Positions 9,480-19,923 of a stretch of 64,000 nt of DNA are shown one piece after another; position 1 is the stretch's first letter; every line of letters starts with the position of its first letter. A model generated the notes under the pieces. It did not search any database. It worked only from the letters and a program-made list of their open reading frames with translations, and had not been told where the DNA came from. This stretch comes from Pseudomonas duriflava. Lineage in GTDB: Bacteria > Pseudomonadota > Gammaproteobacteria > Pseudomonadales > Pseudomonadaceae. A program made the position numbers and the translations under genes. The stretch spans positions 124,001 to 188,000 of the forward strand of contig NZ_VLKY01000007.1 of the NCBI RefSeq assembly GCF_007830155.1, in the 5' to 3' direction.

Positions 9480-10856
9480 GTGAACCAATCACTTTCTAGA
9501 GGGCAGCGGGTTCGTCAGGAACTAAAAGCGCTGCTGACCTTGGCGACACCTATTATTGTTGCCCAGCTCTCGCACTCCGCCATGGGGTTTGTCGACGCTG
9601 TCATGGCCGGCCGGGTTGGTCCTCTTGACCTAGCGGCCGTCGCTTTGGGTAACTCCGTGTGGGTACCGGTGTTCCTTCTGATGACTGGTGTGCTGTTGGC
9701 CACCACACCTCAAGTGGCACAGCACCATGGTGCCAGGCAACCGGAGCGAATCGGCCCGCTGGTCCGCCAGGCATTATGGCTGGCCCTGGTAGTTGGACTC
9801 ATGGCCAGCGCCCTGCTCTGTGCTGCGGAGCCGCTATTGCAAGCCATGAAGGTTAGTCAGGAGCTGATTCCGCCGACCATGACCTATTTGCACGGTATTG
9901 CTTTAGGCATTCCTGCTGTAGCGCTGTATTACGTGCTCCGCTGCTTTAGTGATGGCCTAGGGCAAACGCGCCCCAGTATGCTGCTGGGCTTGTTTGGCTT
10001 GGTCATGAATGTGCCCTTGAACGACCTGTTCATTTATGGACGCCTGGGATTACCTGCACTTGGCGGTCCGGGTTGCGGATTCGCGACAGCTGTTTCCATG
10101 TGGCTAATGTTCCTTGGCATGCTGATCTGGGTGAATCGGGCGCCTATTTATCGGGCCTGCGGGCTGTTCATCCGCTTCGATCGCCCAGACTGGGCCGTGA
10201 TACGCCGCCTGCTTTCGGTCGGCGTTCCCATTGGTATTGCCGTATTTGCAGAGTCCAGCATCTTTGCTGTTATCGCCCTATTGATTGGCGGCTTGGGCGC
10301 AACCGTGGTGGCAGGTCATCAGATCGCGCTTAACTTCTCATCTCTGACCTTTATGGTTCCCCTGTCGATAGGGATGGCCGTAACCGTACGCGTAGGCCAA
10401 GCGTTAGGGCGCGGCGCGCCACGTGACGCACGCTTCTCGGCAGGCATGGGCATGGCCGTAGGTCTGGCCTGTGCCTGCGTTTCTGCCAGCATTATGCTGC
10501 TGTTCCGTTTTCAGATAGCGACCCTTTATACGCCGGACCTGCCTGTGGTTGAGCTCGCAGCCTCACTGATTGTTTTCGCAGCGCTATTTCAGTTCTCCGA
10601 TGCGATACAAGTTACCGCAGCTGGCGGCTTGCGTGGCTATCAGGACACTCGGGCCACAATGATCATTACGCTATTTGCCTACTGGGGCATCGGTCTTCCC
10701 GTTGGGTACGTTCTGGGACTGACCGACTGGCTGGGCCACCCCAGCGGACCAGCCGGCCTATGGCAAGGTTTAGTCGTAGGCCTGACATGTGCTGCCGTCT
10801 TGTTAGGCATTCGGCTGGCCCGTAGCGCCCGGCGGAGAATACGCAGCACAGCCTAA
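9480..10856 (+). CDS. MATE-family multidrug efflux transporter (NorM/PmpM-like)
   Basis: 458 residues with about 12 hydrophobic segments. N-terminal motif ATPIIVAQLSHSAMGFVDAVMAGRVGPLDLAAVALGNS is diagnostic for the NorM branch of MATE antiporters, which export cationic drugs and dyes against H+ or Na+. The start is GTG at 9480; no upstream ATG fits. The convergent tusA stop lies only six bases beyond its stop. Substrate range cannot be read from sequence. Confidence 0.92.
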   Translation: MNQSLSRGQRVRQELKALLTLATPIIVAQLSHSAMGFVDAVMAGRVGPLDLAAVALGNSVWVPVFLLMTGVLLATTPQVAQHHGARQPERIGPLVRQALWLALVVGLMASALLCAAEPLLQAMKVSQELIPPTMTYLHGIALGIPAVALYYVLRCFSDGLGQTRPSMLLGLFGLVMNVPLNDLFIYGRLGLPALGGPGCGFATAVSMWLMFLGMLIWVNRAPIYRACGLFIRFDRPDWAVIRRLLSVGVPIGIAVFAESSIFAVIALLIGGLGATVVAGHQIALNFSSLTFMVPLSIGMAVTVRVGQALGRGAPRDARFSAGMGMAVGLACACVSASIMLLFRFQIATLYTPDLPVVELAASLIVFAALFQFSDAIQVTAAGGLRGYQDTRATMIITLFAYWGIGLPVGYVLGLTDWLGHPSGPAGLWQGLVVGLTCAAVLLGIRLARSARRRIRSTA

Positions 10857-10861
10857 ATGAG

Positions 10862-11101
10862 TTACTCCATCTTCTTGCGGATCCAATAAAGATAAGTACC
10901 TGCCTCTTCCTCCTGCTGCACCAGTTCATGTCCTAAAAACAGGCAGAACTTAGGAATATCGCGACGGGTGGAAGGGTCAGTTGCAATGACTTTAAGCAGA
11001 GTTCCCGCGGCCAGATCACGCACCTTATTGTGTAGCATCATGACCGGTTCAGGGCAGTTGAGTCCGGTGGCATCAAGAATCGCATCAGCATCGAGAGACA
11101 T
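10862..11101 (-). CDS. tusA: Sulfur carrier protein TusA
   Basis: 79 residues with the TusA signature [16 protein letters not shown], the sulfur-carrying cysteine at residue 16. It relays persulfide sulfur from IscS towards 2-thiouridine in tRNA and other acceptors. Length is typical (about 80). Convergent with the MATE gene. Confidence 0.95.
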   Translation of the reverse strand: MSLDADAILDATGLNCPEPVMMLHNKVRDLAAGTLLKVIATDPSTRRDIPKFCLFLGHELVQQEEEAGTYLYWIRKKME

Positions 11102-11595
11102 GTTTACTCCGCTTTCATTCTGGTCTTTTGGACCGTCAATACATAACGTTACTTAGACTGTGACGCACGCGCTGCATTTCAAGCGTAATAGAGGACGGCT
11201 TGCTTCCTTACAACCGTAGTGCAGCTGTCCTCTCTTGAAACCTGGACGGGCAATGTAGCAGCAGCGTATTTATCCAGGCGCCATAGACGTTGTTATCTGT
11301 CATGGAAAGCCGCGCACTATACCGGAGTTAACGGCTGATCGAAGGGATACAGGGAACGTAAGCGCGTACTTCCGGTCCAGTACTGGAGAACAAAGGCAAG
11401 GCGATATGTGGCCAGACAGCAAACGCTTCGGCCGCTCCTGGTTTGCTCTGAACGGACGTGATGGTACTACCGGGTTAGCTTGCATACGCTTCATGTATGA
11501 GCGCCGGTAGAGGAAGACATGCTTTGCAGAAGCCACCGCCGCCTTGCTATGAGGCCGAATCAATCGTGCCGTCTCAAGCCGAGAGGAGTCCCATC
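11102..11595. promoter_or_regulatory. Divergent intergenic region tusA/acnA
   Basis: About 490 bases without a credible gene. It presumably contains the tusA and acnA promoters. One short inverted pair AGAGGAC ... GTCCTCT (near 11190-11235) is visible. The acnA reading frame is open back to 11497, but those 33 residues do not resemble AcnA and are taken as leader. Confidence 0.45.
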
Positions 11596-14322
11596 ATGCC
11601 TTCAATGGATAGTCTTAACTGCCGTCGCACCCTTGAGGTCGATGGCCGTACCTATCATTACTTCAGTCTTCCTGACGCAGCCAAAAGCCTAGGCGACATC
11701 ACCCGTCTTCCCATGTCGCTCAAGGTACTTTTGGAAAACCTGTTGCGTTGGGAAGATAACAAGACCGTTTACCCTGAAGACCTCCAAGCCTTGGCCGACT
11801 GGCTCAAGAACAAGCGCTCCGACCGTGAAATTCAATACCGACCGGCGCGCGTGCTTATGCAGGACTTTACTGGTGTCCCGGCAGTAGTCGATCTTGCCGC
11901 CATGCGTGACGCCATGGCCAAAGCCGGAGGCGACCCGGAAAAAATCAACCCGCTCTCGCCTGTCGACTTGGTCATTGACCACTCGGTAATGGTGGATCGC
12001 TACGCCTCCGAACACGCTTATGAGGAAAACGTTGAGATCGAAATGCAGCGCAATGGAGAACGTTACGCCTTCTTGCGCTGGGGCCAGCAAGCCTTCGATA
12101 ACTTCAGCGTAGTCCCGCCAGGTACAGGGATCTGCCACCAGGTCAACCTGGAATATCTCGGTCGCACTGTCTGGACCAAAGAGGAAGATGGCAAGACCTA
12201 CGCTTTCCCCGATACCCTGGTAGGTACTGACTCCCATACCACCATGATCAACGGTCTTGGTGTGCTCGGCTGGGGTGTTGGTGGGATCGAAGCGGAAGCC
12301 GCCATGCTGGGGCAGCCGGTTTCCATGCTGATCCCGGAAGTGGTTGGCTTCAAGTTCACCGGAAAGCTGCGCGAAGGAATCACTGCTACTGATCTGGTTC
12401 TGACCGTCACTCAAATGCTGCGCAAGAAAGGTGTTGTCGGCAAGTTCGTCGAGTTTTATGGCGACGGTCTGGCAGACCTGCCCTTGGCCGACCGGGCAAC
12501 TATCGGCAACATGGCGCCGGAATATGGTGCGACCTGCGGCTTCTTCCCCGTGGATGACATAACGGTAGATTTCTTACGGATGTCGGGTCGACCGGAAGAG
12601 ACCGTCAAGCTGGTCGAAGCCTATTGCAAAGCTCAGGGCCTTTGGCGCGAAAGTGGGCAAGAACCCGTTTTCACCGATACGCTGCATCTGGATTTAGGTG
12701 ATGTAGAGTCCAGCCTGGCAGGCCCGAAGCGGCCCCAGGACCGCGTGTCGCTGTCCAAGGTCAGCGAAGCTTTCGATCAGTTTATGAGCTTGCAGCTGAA
12801 ATCTTCGCCTAGCAAGAGCAGTACCTCTGATAGCCTGGATGACTCTGTTAAGGGCGAACCTAAGACTGATGGGGTGGAGTATACCCATGAAGGCCAGACG
12901 CATACCTTGCACAATGGCGATGTAGTAATTGCCGCTATCACCTCGTGCACCAATACGTCCAATCCCAATGTCATGTTGGCTGCCGGCCTGCTGGCTAAGA
13001 AAGCCGTCGAAAAGGGACTCATGCGCAAACCGTGGGTGAAAAGCTCTCTGGCGCCTGGCTCCAAGGTCGTAACCGAGTACTATAAAGCGGCGGGCCTGAC
13101 CCCCTATCTCGATCAGCTGGGTTTCAACCTGGTCGGCTATGGCTGCACGACCTGTATCGGTAACTCTGGCCCCTTGCTTGCCCCTATTGAAAAAGCCATT
13201 CAGGATGCTGACTTGACCGTGGCATCGGTGCTTTCAGGTAACCGTAACTTTGAAGGACGTGTGCATCCGCTGGTCAAGACCAACTGGCTCGCATCCCCAC
13301 CTCTGGTAGTGGCTTATGCATTGGCAGGCACGGTAAAAACTGACCTGGCCAAGGATCCTCTAGGTACCGACCAGGAAGGTCAGCCAGTCTATTTGAAGGA
13401 CATCTGGCCCAGCCAGAAGGAAGTTGCCGAAGCCATTGAGAAGGTCAACTCGGAAATGTTCCGCAAGGAATACGCGGCCGTGTTTGAAGGCGATGAAAAC
13501 TGGAAAGCTATTCAAGTACCCGCGTCCAAGACTTATACCTGGCAAGCTGATTCAACCTATATCCAGAATCCGCCTTTCTTCGAAGATATCGGCGGCAAGC
13601 CACCTCGTGTGGCAGATATACATGATGCGCGCATCTTGGCGCTACTAGGCGACTCGGTTACTACCGATCATATCTCGCCAGCCGGTAACATCAAAAAAGA
13701 CAGCCCTGCTGGTCGCTACCTGACGGAGCATGGCGTCGCTTATGAAGACTTCAACTCTTACGGTTCTCGTCGTGGCAACCATGAAGTCATGATGCGCGGC
13801 ACCTTTGCCAATATCCGTATTCGCAATGAAATGCTAGGCGGCGAGGAAGGCGGCAATACTTTGTACGTGCCTACGGGCGAGAAGATGGCGATCTATGACG
13901 CGGCCATGCGCTATCAGGCTGAAAGCACGCCATTAGTCATTATCGCTGGCAAGGAATACGGCACCGGCTCCTCTCGGGACTGGGCTGCCAAAGGAACCAA
14001 TCTGCTAGGCGTGAAGGCTGTTATCGCCGAAAGCTTTGAGCGTATTCACCGTTCCAACCTAGTAGGCATGGGCGTACTGCCGCTGCAATTCCAGAACGGC
14101 GTAGATCGCAAGTCGCTCAACCTGACCGGTAAAGAAAAGATCAGCCTCTTTGGCCTGGATGGTGTCGAACTGCGTCCGCATATGCAGCTTATGCTGGAAA
14201 TTACCCGGGAGGATGGCAGTGTCGAGACGACCGAGCTGCTTTGCCGTATCGACACGCTTAACGAAGTCGAATACTTCAAAGCAGGCGGCATTCTTCATTA
14301 TGTGTTGCGCAGCCTGATGTAA
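11596..14322 (+). CDS. acnA: Aconitate hydratase A
   Basis: 908 residues from the ATG at 11596, preceded by GAGAGGAG. The product opens MPSMDSLNCRRTLEVDGRTYHYFSLP, as in other pseudomonads. It interconverts citrate and isocitrate, and is the stress- and stationary-phase-type aconitase in characterised bacteria. [4Fe-4S] ligands are in TSCTNTSNP (near 12945) and GCTTCIGNSGP (near 13143). The swivel domain is C-terminal (GKEYGTGSSRDWAAKG near 13950), the order that separates AcnA from AcnB. A strong terminator follows. Confidence 0.97.
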   Translation: MPSMDSLNCRRTLEVDGRTYHYFSLPDAAKSLGDITRLPMSLKVLLENLLRWEDNKTVYPEDLQALADWLKNKRSDREIQYRPARVLMQDFTGVPAVVDLAAMRDAMAKAGGDPEKINPLSPVDLVIDHSVMVDRYASEHAYEENVEIEMQRNGERYAFLRWGQQAFDNFSVVPPGTGICHQVNLEYLGRTVWTKEEDGKTYAFPDTLVGTDSHTTMINGLGVLGWGVGGIEAEAAMLGQPVSMLIPEVVGFKFTGKLREGITATDLVLTVTQMLRKKGVVGKFVEFYGDGLADLPLADRATIGNMAPEYGATCGFFPVDDITVDFLRMSGRPEETVKLVEAYCKAQGLWRESGQEPVFTDTLHLDLGDVESSLAGPKRPQDRVSLSKVSEAFDQFMSLQLKSSPSKSSTSDSLDDSVKGEPKTDGVEYTHEGQTHTLHNGDVVIAAITSCTNTSNPNVMLAAGLLAKKAVEKGLMRKPWVKSSLAPGSKVVTEYYKAAGLTPYLDQLGFNLVGYGCTTCIGNSGPLLAPIEKAIQDADLTVASVLSGNRNFEGRVHPLVKTNWLASPPLVVAYALAGTVKTDLAKDPLGTDQEGQPVYLKDIWPSQKEVAEAIEKVNSEMFRKEYAAVFEGDENWKAIQVPASKTYTWQADSTYIQNPPFFEDIGGKPPRVADIHDARILALLGDSVTTDHISPAGNIKKDSPAGRYLTEHGVAYEDFNSYGSRRGNHEVMMRGTFANIRIRNEMLGGEEGGNTLYVPTGEKMAIYDAAMRYQAESTPLVIIAGKEYGTGSSRDWAAKGTNLLGVKAVIAESFERIHRSNLVGMGVLPLQFQNGVDRKSLNLTGKEKISLFGLDGVELRPHMQLMLEITREDGSVETTELLCRIDTLNEVEYFKAGGILHYVLRSLM

Positions 14323-14336
14323 ATACCTGCATGACG

Positions 14337-14362
14337 AAAAGCCCGCCTCGGCGGGCTTTTTT
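14337..14362. terminator. Rho-independent terminator after acnA (bidirectional)
   Basis: AAAAGCCCGCC-TC-GGCGGGCTTTTTT: a 7-bp GC stem flanked by A4 and T6. It can also serve the convergent hydrolase gene ending at 14376. Confidence 0.92.
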
Positions 14363-14375
14363 ATGCTCACTGCTG

Positions 14376-15029
14376 CTACTCTTTCAGGAAGCAGGCGATT
14401 CGTGCTGCGCTGGATTCAATAATCTTATCATGTGTCTGACCGGTACTCTTCAACGGCTTCAGGTCATGATTAGCCGTGGGCACCCAGTCGATTTTGATAG
14501 CTGGCGACAGGGTATAAGTCTCGACGGTTTCCCGATTACCCAAGGCATCACGCTCGCCCTGCATAATTAACGTTGGGGTCTGCAGTACAGCCAGATGCTC
14601 CACCCGTGGCTTTTCAGGCCGTCCTGCGGGATAAAAAGGGTAGCCCAAACAGACGAGCGCCTGGACTTGGCATTCATCCGCCAGCAAGCTGGCCATGCGG
14701 CCGCCCATGGATTTCCCTCCAATGGCAAAAGACCTGTGTCCTTCAGCTTTTACCTGCTCGATAACGGTGCGCCACGTATCGAGCAGTCGTGCGGTAGGCG
14801 CTGGCGGACGTTTCCGACCATCAAGACGCCGCTGCGCCATATAAGAAAACTCGAATCGCGCGACAACAATGCCCTGCTCCGCCAGTGCACGCGCTATTTG
14901 CTCCATAAAGGGGCTATCCATGGGCGCACCGGCACCGTGGGCAAGCACCAGGGTAGCCAGCACGTGATCGCGCGGGTAATTCCATAACAACGAAACCCCA
15001 CCCGGCGCGTCATGTTGTTCCTTAGTCAC
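14376..15029 (-). CDS. Alpha/beta hydrolase of the KANL3/Tex30 type
   Basis: 217 residues with the alpha/beta hydrolase fold: VLAHGAGAPMDSPFM oxyanion region, nucleophile serine in GGKSMGGRMAS (about 105-115), acid in MQGERDALG and the final histidine in ANHDLKP. The KSMGG nucleophile elbow marks the Tex30/KANL3-like dienelactone-hydrolase group. No substrate is known. No signal peptide, so cytoplasmic. Convergent with acnA and divergent from hemN. Confidence 0.85.
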   Translation of the reverse strand: MTKEQHDAPGGVSLLWNYPRDHVLATLVLAHGAGAPMDSPFMEQIARALAEQGIVVARFEFSYMAQRRLDGRKRPPAPTARLLDTWRTVIEQVKAEGHRSFAIGGKSMGGRMASLLADECQVQALVCLGYPFYPAGRPEKPRVEHLAVLQTPTLIMQGERDALGNRETVETYTLSPAIKIDWVPTANHDLKPLKSTGQTHDKIIESSAARIACFLKE

Positions 15030-15148
15030 GCATTTTCCTTCCTTAAAGCTCTAGGCCTTTCCAGTATGCCGGAGCCTCTGGACCAGGACGAGACATCTCT
15101 AGGCAAGGGGCGAACTGTTATCAGCACCCTGCTCTGCTTCATGGTGCA

Positions 15149-15162
15149 TTGATACAAGTCAA
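15149..15162. promoter_or_regulatory. Anr/FNR-type binding site upstream of hemN
   Basis: TTGATACAAGTCAA matches the FNR/Anr consensus TTGAT-N4-ATCAA at nine of ten defined positions. It lies about 58 bases before the hemN start, a normal distance for oxygen-limited activation. The cognate regulator anr is encoded just downstream of hemN. Confidence 0.75.
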
Positions 15163-15219
15163 CACAGTACGGGATTGACCCTCTTACACTTCTACCCATT
15201 GCCTTATGGGAATGCAGTT

Positions 15220-16589
15220 ATGCTCAATGCCATCGATTGGAATACGGACCTTATCCAGCGCTACGACACGGCAGGGCCACGCTATACCTCTTACCCGACT
15301 ACTACCAAGTGGGGACCTTTGACCTCCTGCATGCCCTGCGTAACAGCCGCAAGGCCAGGAAAGCCCTTTCGCTCTATGTTCACGTCCCTTTCTGCGCCAA
15401 TATCTGCTACTACTGCGCGTGCAATAAAGTCATCACCAAAGACCGTAGCCGCAGTGGGCCCTATTTGGCCAGCCTGTTACGCGAGTTTCATCTTATCAGC
15501 CCCCACGTAGGCAAAGACCAGGTGATCGAACAGCTTCACCTTGGCGGCGGCACTCCTACCTTCCTCAACACGGAACAGTTGCGTCATCTAATGAACGAAT
15601 TGCGGCAGCATTTCAACCTGTTGGATGACGACTCAGGTGATTACTCAATAGAGATTGACCCACGGGAGGCTGACTGGGCAACAATGGGCCTACTGCGCGA
15701 ACTGGGCTTTAATCGAGTGAGCCTGGGAGTACAGGATTTAGACATTGAGGTGCAACTTGCAGTCAACCGCCTGCAAAGCCTGGCGGAAACGCAAGCCATT
15801 GTCGAAGCGGCTCGTACCTTGAGCTATCGCTCCATCAATATTGACCTGATTTATGGGCTACCTCGTCAGGTGCCGGAACGCTTCGCCCGTACCATTGAGG
15901 CAGTCATCCGACTGCAACCGCACCGGATTTCAATTTTCAACTATGCTCATCTGCCCGCACGCTTTATACCTCAACGCCGGATCGACGCCACACAGCTCCC
16001 CAGCCCGGCACAGAAACTGGAAATGCTGCAGCGCGCCACGGAACAGCTGACGACAGCAGGTTACCGTTACATTGGCATGGACCATTTCGCCTTGCCTGAT
16101 GATGAGCTGGCTATCGCGCAGGAAGACGGCTCGCTGCAACGTAATTTCCAAGGCTACACAACCCATGGTCATTGCGACCTGATTGGTTTTGGTGTGTCTG
16201 CTATTAGCCAGGTAGGTGAGCTTTATTGCCAGAACAGTGTGGATATTTCCGAATACCAGTCTAGGCTGGATAACGGCCAACTGGCCATTCGCCGAGGGTT
16301 GCACTGTGAGCGTGATGATCTGATCCGTCGTGCAGTTATCCAACAGTTGATCTGCCACTTTCAGCTTGATTTCGCTGAAATGAACCGAACTCTGTCAATC
16401 AACTTCACGGATTATTTCGCCGATGTTATGCCTGAATTACAGCGTATGGCAACTGATGGGCTGATCTGCCTGGATGATCAAGGCATCCATATTCTTCCTG
16501 CGGGACGGCTATTGGTACGTTCGGTCTGCATGCTGTTTGACCATTACTTGCCTGAGCAGAACATGCAGCGGTTTTCGCGTGTCGTTTGA
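15220..16589 (+). CDS. hemN: Oxygen-independent coproporphyrinogen III oxidase HemN, with an apparent one-base frameshift
   Basis: A radical-SAM enzyme that decarboxylates coproporphyrinogen III to protoporphyrinogen IX without oxygen. The N-terminus (MLNAIDWNTDLIQRYDTAGP, then RYTSYPTTTKWGP) is read from the ATG at 15220. Everything after FDLLHALRNSRKARKALSLYVHVPF lies in the next frame. That part includes the cluster motif CANICYYCAC, GGGTPTFL and the rest of the protein to 16589. One extra T in the TTT run at 15318-15320 would join both parts exactly as WGPFDLL and give 456 residues, the family length. The gene is thus either recently broken or carries a homopolymer sequencing error. It is Anr-box controlled and followed by anr. 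Confidence 0.9.
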
Positions 16590-16667
16590 ACAGGTCGCGT
16601 TCGCATGCTTTCGTAATAAAACATGCGGTAATACCCTTGGCTTCACTAATGGAATAAACCGAAAGCC

Positions 16668-17402
16668 ATGTCCGAAAATTTGAAAATGCGTGTCGCCTCG
16701 CAAACCCACTGCAAAGACTGTAGCCTGGCGCCCTTATGCCTTCCCCTTTCCTTTAATCTTGAGGATCTGGACGCGCTAGACCGTATCGTTAAGCGCGGTC
16801 AGCCGCTTAAGAAAGGCGAAATCCTGTTCCGCCAAGGTGGCACCTTCAATTCCGTTTTTGCGGTACGTTCCGGAGCGCTCAAGACCTTTAGCGTGACAGA
16901 CAATGGTGAGGAGCAGATTACAGGTTTCCACCTGCCTAGCGAGCTGGTCGGACTTTCCGGTATGGACACTAACCTGCATCCCATTTCGGCCCAGGCACTG
17001 GAAACCACCTCTGTTTGCGAAATTCCTTTCGATCATCTCGACGAACTGTCAGAGCAATTACCGCAATTGCGTCGGCAATTGATGCGGGTAATGAGCCGTG
17101 AAATTCGTGATGATCAGCAAATGATGCTTTTGTTGTCCAAGAAAACGGCAGACGAGCGTATCGCCACATTCCTGGTCAACCTGTCGGCCCGCTTCCGGGC
17201 GCGGGGCTTTTCCGCCCGGCAGTTCCGCCTGTCGATGTCGCGCAACGAGATCGGCAATTATTTGGGACTGGCCGTGGAAACGGTTTCTCGTGTTTTTACT
17301 CGCTTCCAGCAGAGCGGCATTATCGAGGCCGAAGGCAAGGAGGTACATATTCTTGATAGCATCCAGTTATGCGCTCTGGCAGGCGGTCAACTGGAAGGCT
17401 GA
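16668..17402 (+). CDS. anr: Anaerobic transcriptional regulator Anr (FNR family)
   Basis: 244 residues. The oxygen-sensing [4Fe-4S] ligands are all present: C15, C18 and C24 in [11 protein letters not shown], and C117 in [10 protein letters not shown] cyclic-nucleotide-binding fold and dimerisation helix (about 125-160) follow. The C-terminal helix-turn-helix has recognition helix [12 protein letters not shown] with the E-x2-SR residues that read TTGAT half-sites. Known to switch on denitrification, fermentation and hemN in pseudomonads under low oxygen. Adjacent to hemN, as in other members of the genus. Confidence 0.97.
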   Translation: MSENLKMRVASQTHCKDCSLAPLCLPLSFNLEDLDALDRIVKRGQPLKKGEILFRQGGTFNSVFAVRSGALKTFSVTDNGEEQITGFHLPSELVGLSGMDTNLHPISAQALETTSVCEIPFDHLDELSEQLPQLRRQLMRVMSREIRDDQQMMLLLSKKTADERIATFLVNLSARFRARGFSARQFRLSMSRNEIGNYLGLAVETVSRVFTRFQQSGIIEAEGKEVHILDSIQLCALAGGQLEG

Positions 17403-17409
17403 AACGACA

Positions 17410-17435
17410 CGGGCGACCCGCACATAGGTCGCCCG
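17410..17435. terminator. Terminator-like hairpin after anr
   Basis: CGGGCGACC - CGCACATA - GGTCGCCCG, a 9-bp perfect stem followed by TTCT. It lies between the convergent anr and TonB-receptor genes and could act on both. Confidence 0.75.
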
Positions 17436-17475
17436 TTCTGGCTGGATACTTTGCCCAGCCTCACCTATTCGATGT

Positions 17476-19923
17476 TCAGAACTTGTAGCTGACGGTGGCC
17501 GTCACGTTGCGCTCCTCACCATAGTAGCAATAGGACAAGCTGTTGCAGGCCGCAATATATTCCTTGTCAGTCAGGTTGTTGGCATTCACCCGTATATCCA
17601 TGCCCTTAAGTCCTACATTACTCAGGTCATACCCCACCGAAGCATCGAACAGGGTATAGGCTGGAATACGCTGCGTATTGGCCGGGTCTGCCCAGCTCTT
17701 GCTGACAAAGCGTGAGCCCGCGCCAAAACTCAACCCTCGAAGGGTACCCTCGTTAAAGGTGTAGTCGCCCCAAACAGACGCCATATGGCGCGGCGCGACA
17801 TTAGGCGTGTTGCCTTCCGTACCGTCCTCTGACTTGACGTACTCCACATCGGCAAAGGTATAGCTGCCCAGTACCCGGAAGTTATCGGTTACCTGCATAT
17901 GGGCTTCCAGTTCAAAGCCCTGAGAGCGAACCTCACCAACAGCCCGATAATATTGTTCGTTTGCCAGCTTGGTCGCCAGGTTTTCCTGGACGATGTGGAA
18001 TACCGAGGCAGTAAAGATATTGTCCGTACCTGGCGGCTGATACTTGATACCGGCCTCCCACTGCTTACCTTCGGTCGCTTCGAGTGGATCACCGCTCTGG
18101 TCCGTATAGGAGTTCGGGTTGAAGGACTCCGAATAGCTGATATAGGGTGCGATGCCGTTGTCGAAAAGATACAACGCCCCTACACGTGGCGTCAGCTTGC
18201 TATCCTTAGCCTCACTTTTGCCGGTACCGTACATCAGGTCTTCAGACGAGGTTTCCACCCAGTCTTTACGCAGACCCAAGGAGAAACGCCACTTGTCTAG
18301 ATCGATCAGGTCCTGAACATAGAGGCCGGTCTGCTCCATGCGGCGCAGGTTACTTGTTTCCCACGTATTGACGACATCCGCATCGCCATAAACGGGATTG
18401 AACGCATCGATAGTGGACGCCGTCCCGCCGGAGTAATCCACTTTGGCTTTCCGGCGTTGATAGTCTATGCCGGTCAGCAGCGTATGCTTGGCAGCCCCAG
18501 TTTCAAACTCAGCCTGAAGCATGTTATCTACGATCCAGGCATGCAGGCGCTCTTTGCCTTCGGTGGTAGCGCGAGAAAGCTCGTTGGAAGTACCGACCCA
18601 ACCTGTCTGGTAGGCCTGCCGCATGTCTACCTTACCGTCCAGGTAGCGGAAGTTCTGACGGGCCGACCATACATCGTTAAAACGATGCTCGAACTGATAC
18701 CCTACCATTTGCTGGGTACGCTCGAACTTGTCGTAGTCTGAGTCTCCCTCAAAGAAACTATTCGAGATGTACTGCCCATTATGGCGATAGAGTGTTCCCT
18801 CTGCCGGCAGACCGCCATGATAACCACCCTCAGGGTCGTGCTGCAGGTAGGCCTGCAAGGTCAGGGTCGTGTCATCATCAAGATCAATAGCCACTGTAGG
18901 CGCAATGGCGTAACGCTTTTCTTCCACATCAAATTGCGTATCTGACTTGTCTGCCAAGCCTACCAAGCGGTAAGCGATGCGCTGATCCTCATCCACCGGA
19001 CCGCCAAAGTCGAACCCTATTCCTCTTTGTCCCTGGGTGCCAACTGTGGCCTGAATTTCATGATAGGGCTCGTATAGCGGCTTCTTGCTGGTCAGCGCGA
19101 CCAAACCACCAGGGTTACTGCGTCCGTACAGAACGGAAGATGGACCTTTGAGAATATCGATACGCTCAAGGAAATAGGGGTCGACCTGCATACTGCTATA
19201 GGTGCCGCTGTCGCCCATGGTTTTCAAACCGTCCAGGTAGATGTTATCTACCGAACCTTCATTAAAGCCACGCATGGCAACATAGTCGTAACGGTGGGTC
19301 GCTCCATAGGGACTGGTCATCACACCAGGCGTATAGCGCAGCGCCTGGGAAACAGTCTGCGATCCTTGGTCATCCATCTGCTCGCGAGTCACTACAGACA
19401 CAGACTGAGACGTTTCCAGAATCGACTTACTGGTTTTCGTGGCGATCTGGCTATGCGTGGCGTTATAACCACTGACTTCACCTAACGCATTACCCAAGGC
19501 GAAATCGGTAACAGTCGTGGCGGATAGTGCAGTTACACCGGCATCCTGTGCAGATGCCGAAATTAGCGTATAGCCACCATTACCATTATCAACAGCGTTA
19601 AGACCGCTTCCCCGCAACAGCTCGGCAAATCCATCGTTTACGCTGTACTGCCCTTTCAAGCCCTGGCTCTGCTTGCCTTCAGTCAAGGTAGCGTCGACTG
19701 ACAGCATGACATTAGCCTCGCTGGCAAAGCGGCTTAACACCGTAGAGAGCGGCCCGGCAGGAATGTCGAAACGTTGAATCTGCTGTGCCGAGACCGGCTG
19801 CGCTGCTAATACCGGCAAGGAAGCCATAGCCATGCTTAACGGCAGGGCCAGCGCTGCCGCATGGACGGCCTGCCGCAACGGACTACGTAAAAACCGGGTG
19901 GAAGACAAACGGCACGAACGCAT
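17476..19923 (-). CDS. TonB-dependent siderophore receptor with STN signalling domain
   Basis: 815 residues. Signal peptide (about 1-41, cut after LPVLAAQ), then a secretin/TonB N-terminal STN domain (about 45-120; FDIPAGPLSTVLSRFASEANV), a plug (about 160-290), and a 22-strand barrel ending in NVTATVSYKF with the terminal Phe needed for outer-membrane insertion. Two cysteines in YIAACNSLSYCYYGEER near the end are characteristic of hydroxamate-type (ferrioxamine/ferrichrome) receptors, so a hydroxamate ligand is likely but not proven. The STN domain should signal to the FecR-like protein encoded just upstream. A Fur box lies before the gene. Confidence 0.93.
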   Translation of the reverse strand: MRSCRLSSTRFLRSPLRQAVHAAALALPLSMAMASLPVLAAQPVSAQQIQRFDIPAGPLSTVLSRFASEANVMLSVDATLTEGKQSQGLKGQYSVNDGFAELLRGSGLNAVDNGNGGYTLISASAQDAGVTALSATTVTDFALGNALGEVSGYNATHSQIATKTSKSILETSQSVSVVTREQMDDQGSQTVSQALRYTPGVMTSPYGATHRYDYVAMRGFNEGSVDNIYLDGLKTMGDSGTYSSMQVDPYFLERIDILKGPSSVLYGRSNPGGLVALTSKKPLYEPYHEIQATVGTQGQRGIGFDFGGPVDEDQRIAYRLVGLADKSDTQFDVEEKRYAIAPTVAIDLDDDTTLTLQAYLQHDPEGGYHGGLPAEGTLYRHNGQYISNSFFEGDSDYDKFERTQQMVGYQFEHRFNDVWSARQNFRYLDGKVDMRQAYQTGWVGTSNELSRATTEGKERLHAWIVDNMLQAEFETGAAKHTLLTGIDYQRRKAKVDYSGGTASTIDAFNPVYGDADVVNTWETSNLRRMEQTGLYVQDLIDLDKWRFSLGLRKDWVETSSEDLMYGTGKSEAKDSKLTPRVGALYLFDNGIAPYISYSESFNPNSYTDQSGDPLEATEGKQWEAGIKYQPPGTDNIFTASVFHIVQENLATKLANEQYYRAVGEVRSQGFELEAHMQVTDNFRVLGSYTFADVEYVKSEDGTEGNTPNVAPRHMASVWGDYTFNEGTLRGLSFGAGSRFVSKSWADPANTQRIPAYTLFDASVGYDLSNVGLKGMDIRVNANNLTDKEYIAACNSLSYCYYGEERNVTATVSYKF

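Noticed and set aside
11497-11595. N-terminal extension of acnA
   Set aside because: The residues do not match AcnA. The ATG at 11596 with GAGAGGAG upstream gives the usual MPS start.
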